From positions 1 through 32,052 of the forward strand of contig JAJUJH010000012.1 of NCBI GenBank assembly GCA_029265435.1: a stretch of 32,052 nucleotides of DNA. Reading direction: 5' to 3'. This stretch comes from Clostridiales bacterium (GTDB taxonomy: Bacteria; Bacillota; Clostridia; Christensenellales; SZUA-584). The notes beneath the pieces were generated by a model. It was not told the origin of the DNA. It was given only the letters and a program-made list of their open reading frames with translations, and ran no database searches. Below are positions 31,462 to 32,052 of the stretch, one piece after another; position 1 is the first letter of the stretch, and each line of letters starts with the position of its first letter. Position numbers and translations under genes: made by a program.

Positions 31462-32052
31462 ATGTTTTCATTCATGGCGCCATGCCTCGGCATCGACCTT
31501 GGTACGGCGAACACACTCGTCTATATGAAAGGCAAGGGAATCATTCTTCGCGAGCCTTCCGTCGTGGCAATGAAAAACAACAGCAATAAAGAGATTCTGG
31601 CTGTCGGCGAGGAAGCGAAAAAGATGATCGGACGGACGCCCGGCGGCATCGTGGCGGTGCGCCCGCTTAAAGACGGCGTGATTGCCGACTATCAAACGAC
31701 CGAAATCATGCTCAAATATTTCATCGGCAAAGCGCTGCCGCAGGGCATCATCAGGCGCAGCCCGCGGCTTGTCGTGTGCATACCGTGCGGCATCACCGAG
31801 GTGGAGAAACGCGCTGTGGAAGAAGCCGCTCACGCTTGCGGCGCGCGCGAGGTGCTGCTTTTGGACGAGCCCATGGCCGCCGCAATCGGCGCAGGGCTCA
31901 ATGTGCATCAGGCGAAAGGCTGCATGGTGGTGGACATCGGCGGCGGCACCAGCGAGGTCGCCATCATCTCGCTTGGCGGCATCGTGACCGCCAAATCGCT
32001 TCGCATCGGCGGCAATCACATGGACGACGCGATATTGAAGCATATCAAAAAA
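31462..32052 (+). CDS. mreB: Actin-like cell-shape protein MreB/Mbl (3' end outside window)
   Basis: This is an ATP-dependent actin homologue that organises lateral wall synthesis. The first 197 residues are present and the frame is open to the window end. The ATG at 31462 has GGAGG 6 nt upstream. Phosphate-1 loop [12 protein letters not shown] is at about 10-21, the segment [16 protein letters not shown] near 113-128, [13 protein letters not shown] near 134-146, and phosphate-2 loop [13 protein letters not shown] near 155-167. All are typical of MreB/Mbl/MreBH. Which paralogue it is cannot be decided without the rest and the neighbours (mreC/mreD). The gene diverges from the amidase. No clear -35/-10 pair was found in its upstream region. 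Confidence 0.95.
   Translation, partial: MFSFMAPCLGIDLGTANTLVYMKGKGIILREPSVVAMKNNSNKEILAVGEEAKKMIGRTPGGIVAVRPLKDGVIADYQTTEIMLKYFIGKALPQGIIRRSPRLVVCIPCGITEVEKRAVEEAAHACGAREVLLLDEPMAAAIGAGLNVHQAKGCMVVDIGGGTSEVAIISLGGIVTAKSLRIGGNHMDDAILKHIKK

Overview
This window looks like chromosome from an anaerobic, moderately GC-rich bacterium of the Bacillota, probably class Clostridia. The evidence is a complete rnfCDGEAB cluster, a CwlD-type amidase, a YesM/YesN-type sensor pair, a perfect CIRCE operator, several lipoproteins with Gram-positive-style signals, strong AGGAGG-like ribosome sites and several TTG/GTG starts. I see no mobile element, phage gene, CRISPR array, tRNA or rRNA. This is mostly a core and metabolic region.

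Layout. At 1-570 there is the tail of an unidentified reading frame, then a small lipoprotein that converges on an aldehyde dehydrogenase. From 568 to about 10300 almost everything is on the minus strand: aldehyde dehydrogenase, a PAT-like acetyltransferase, a beta-helix-like lipoprotein, the GTPase TypA/BipA, the RNA cyclic phosphodiesterase ThpR, the chaperone HtpG (with promoter and CIRCE), and an L-fucose/L-arabinose isomerase family protein. At 10685-13795 on the plus strand is a eukaryote-like (type 2) isoleucyl-tRNA synthetase with no T-box leader.

The block from 13922 to 23171, all minus strand, is the most interesting part. It holds a YtfQRT-YjfF-like sugar ABC transporter (binding lipoprotein, double ATPase, two permeases) and, just upstream, a second operon. 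That operon encodes an AraC-type response regulator, a YesM-type histidine kinase and a second, paralogous sugar-binding lipoprotein, whose genes overlap by 4 nt at each junction. I read it as a three-component sugar sensor controlling the neighbouring transporter. A strong stem-loop lies between the transporter's binding-protein gene and its ATPase gene.

Divergent from the sensor operon is rnfCDGEAB (23448-28360), the ion-pumping ferredoxin:NAD oxidoreductase, followed one base later by maf. Next come a flavodoxin-like protein, a convergent AraC/GyrI-like regulator that overlaps a cell-wall amidase gene, and, divergent from these, the start of an mreB/mbl gene cut by the window end.

Most gene boundaries are supported by ribosome-binding sites and many by recognisable promoters or terminators. 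Specific substrates (the transporter sugar, the isomerase substrate, the beta-helix ligand) cannot be read from the sequence.
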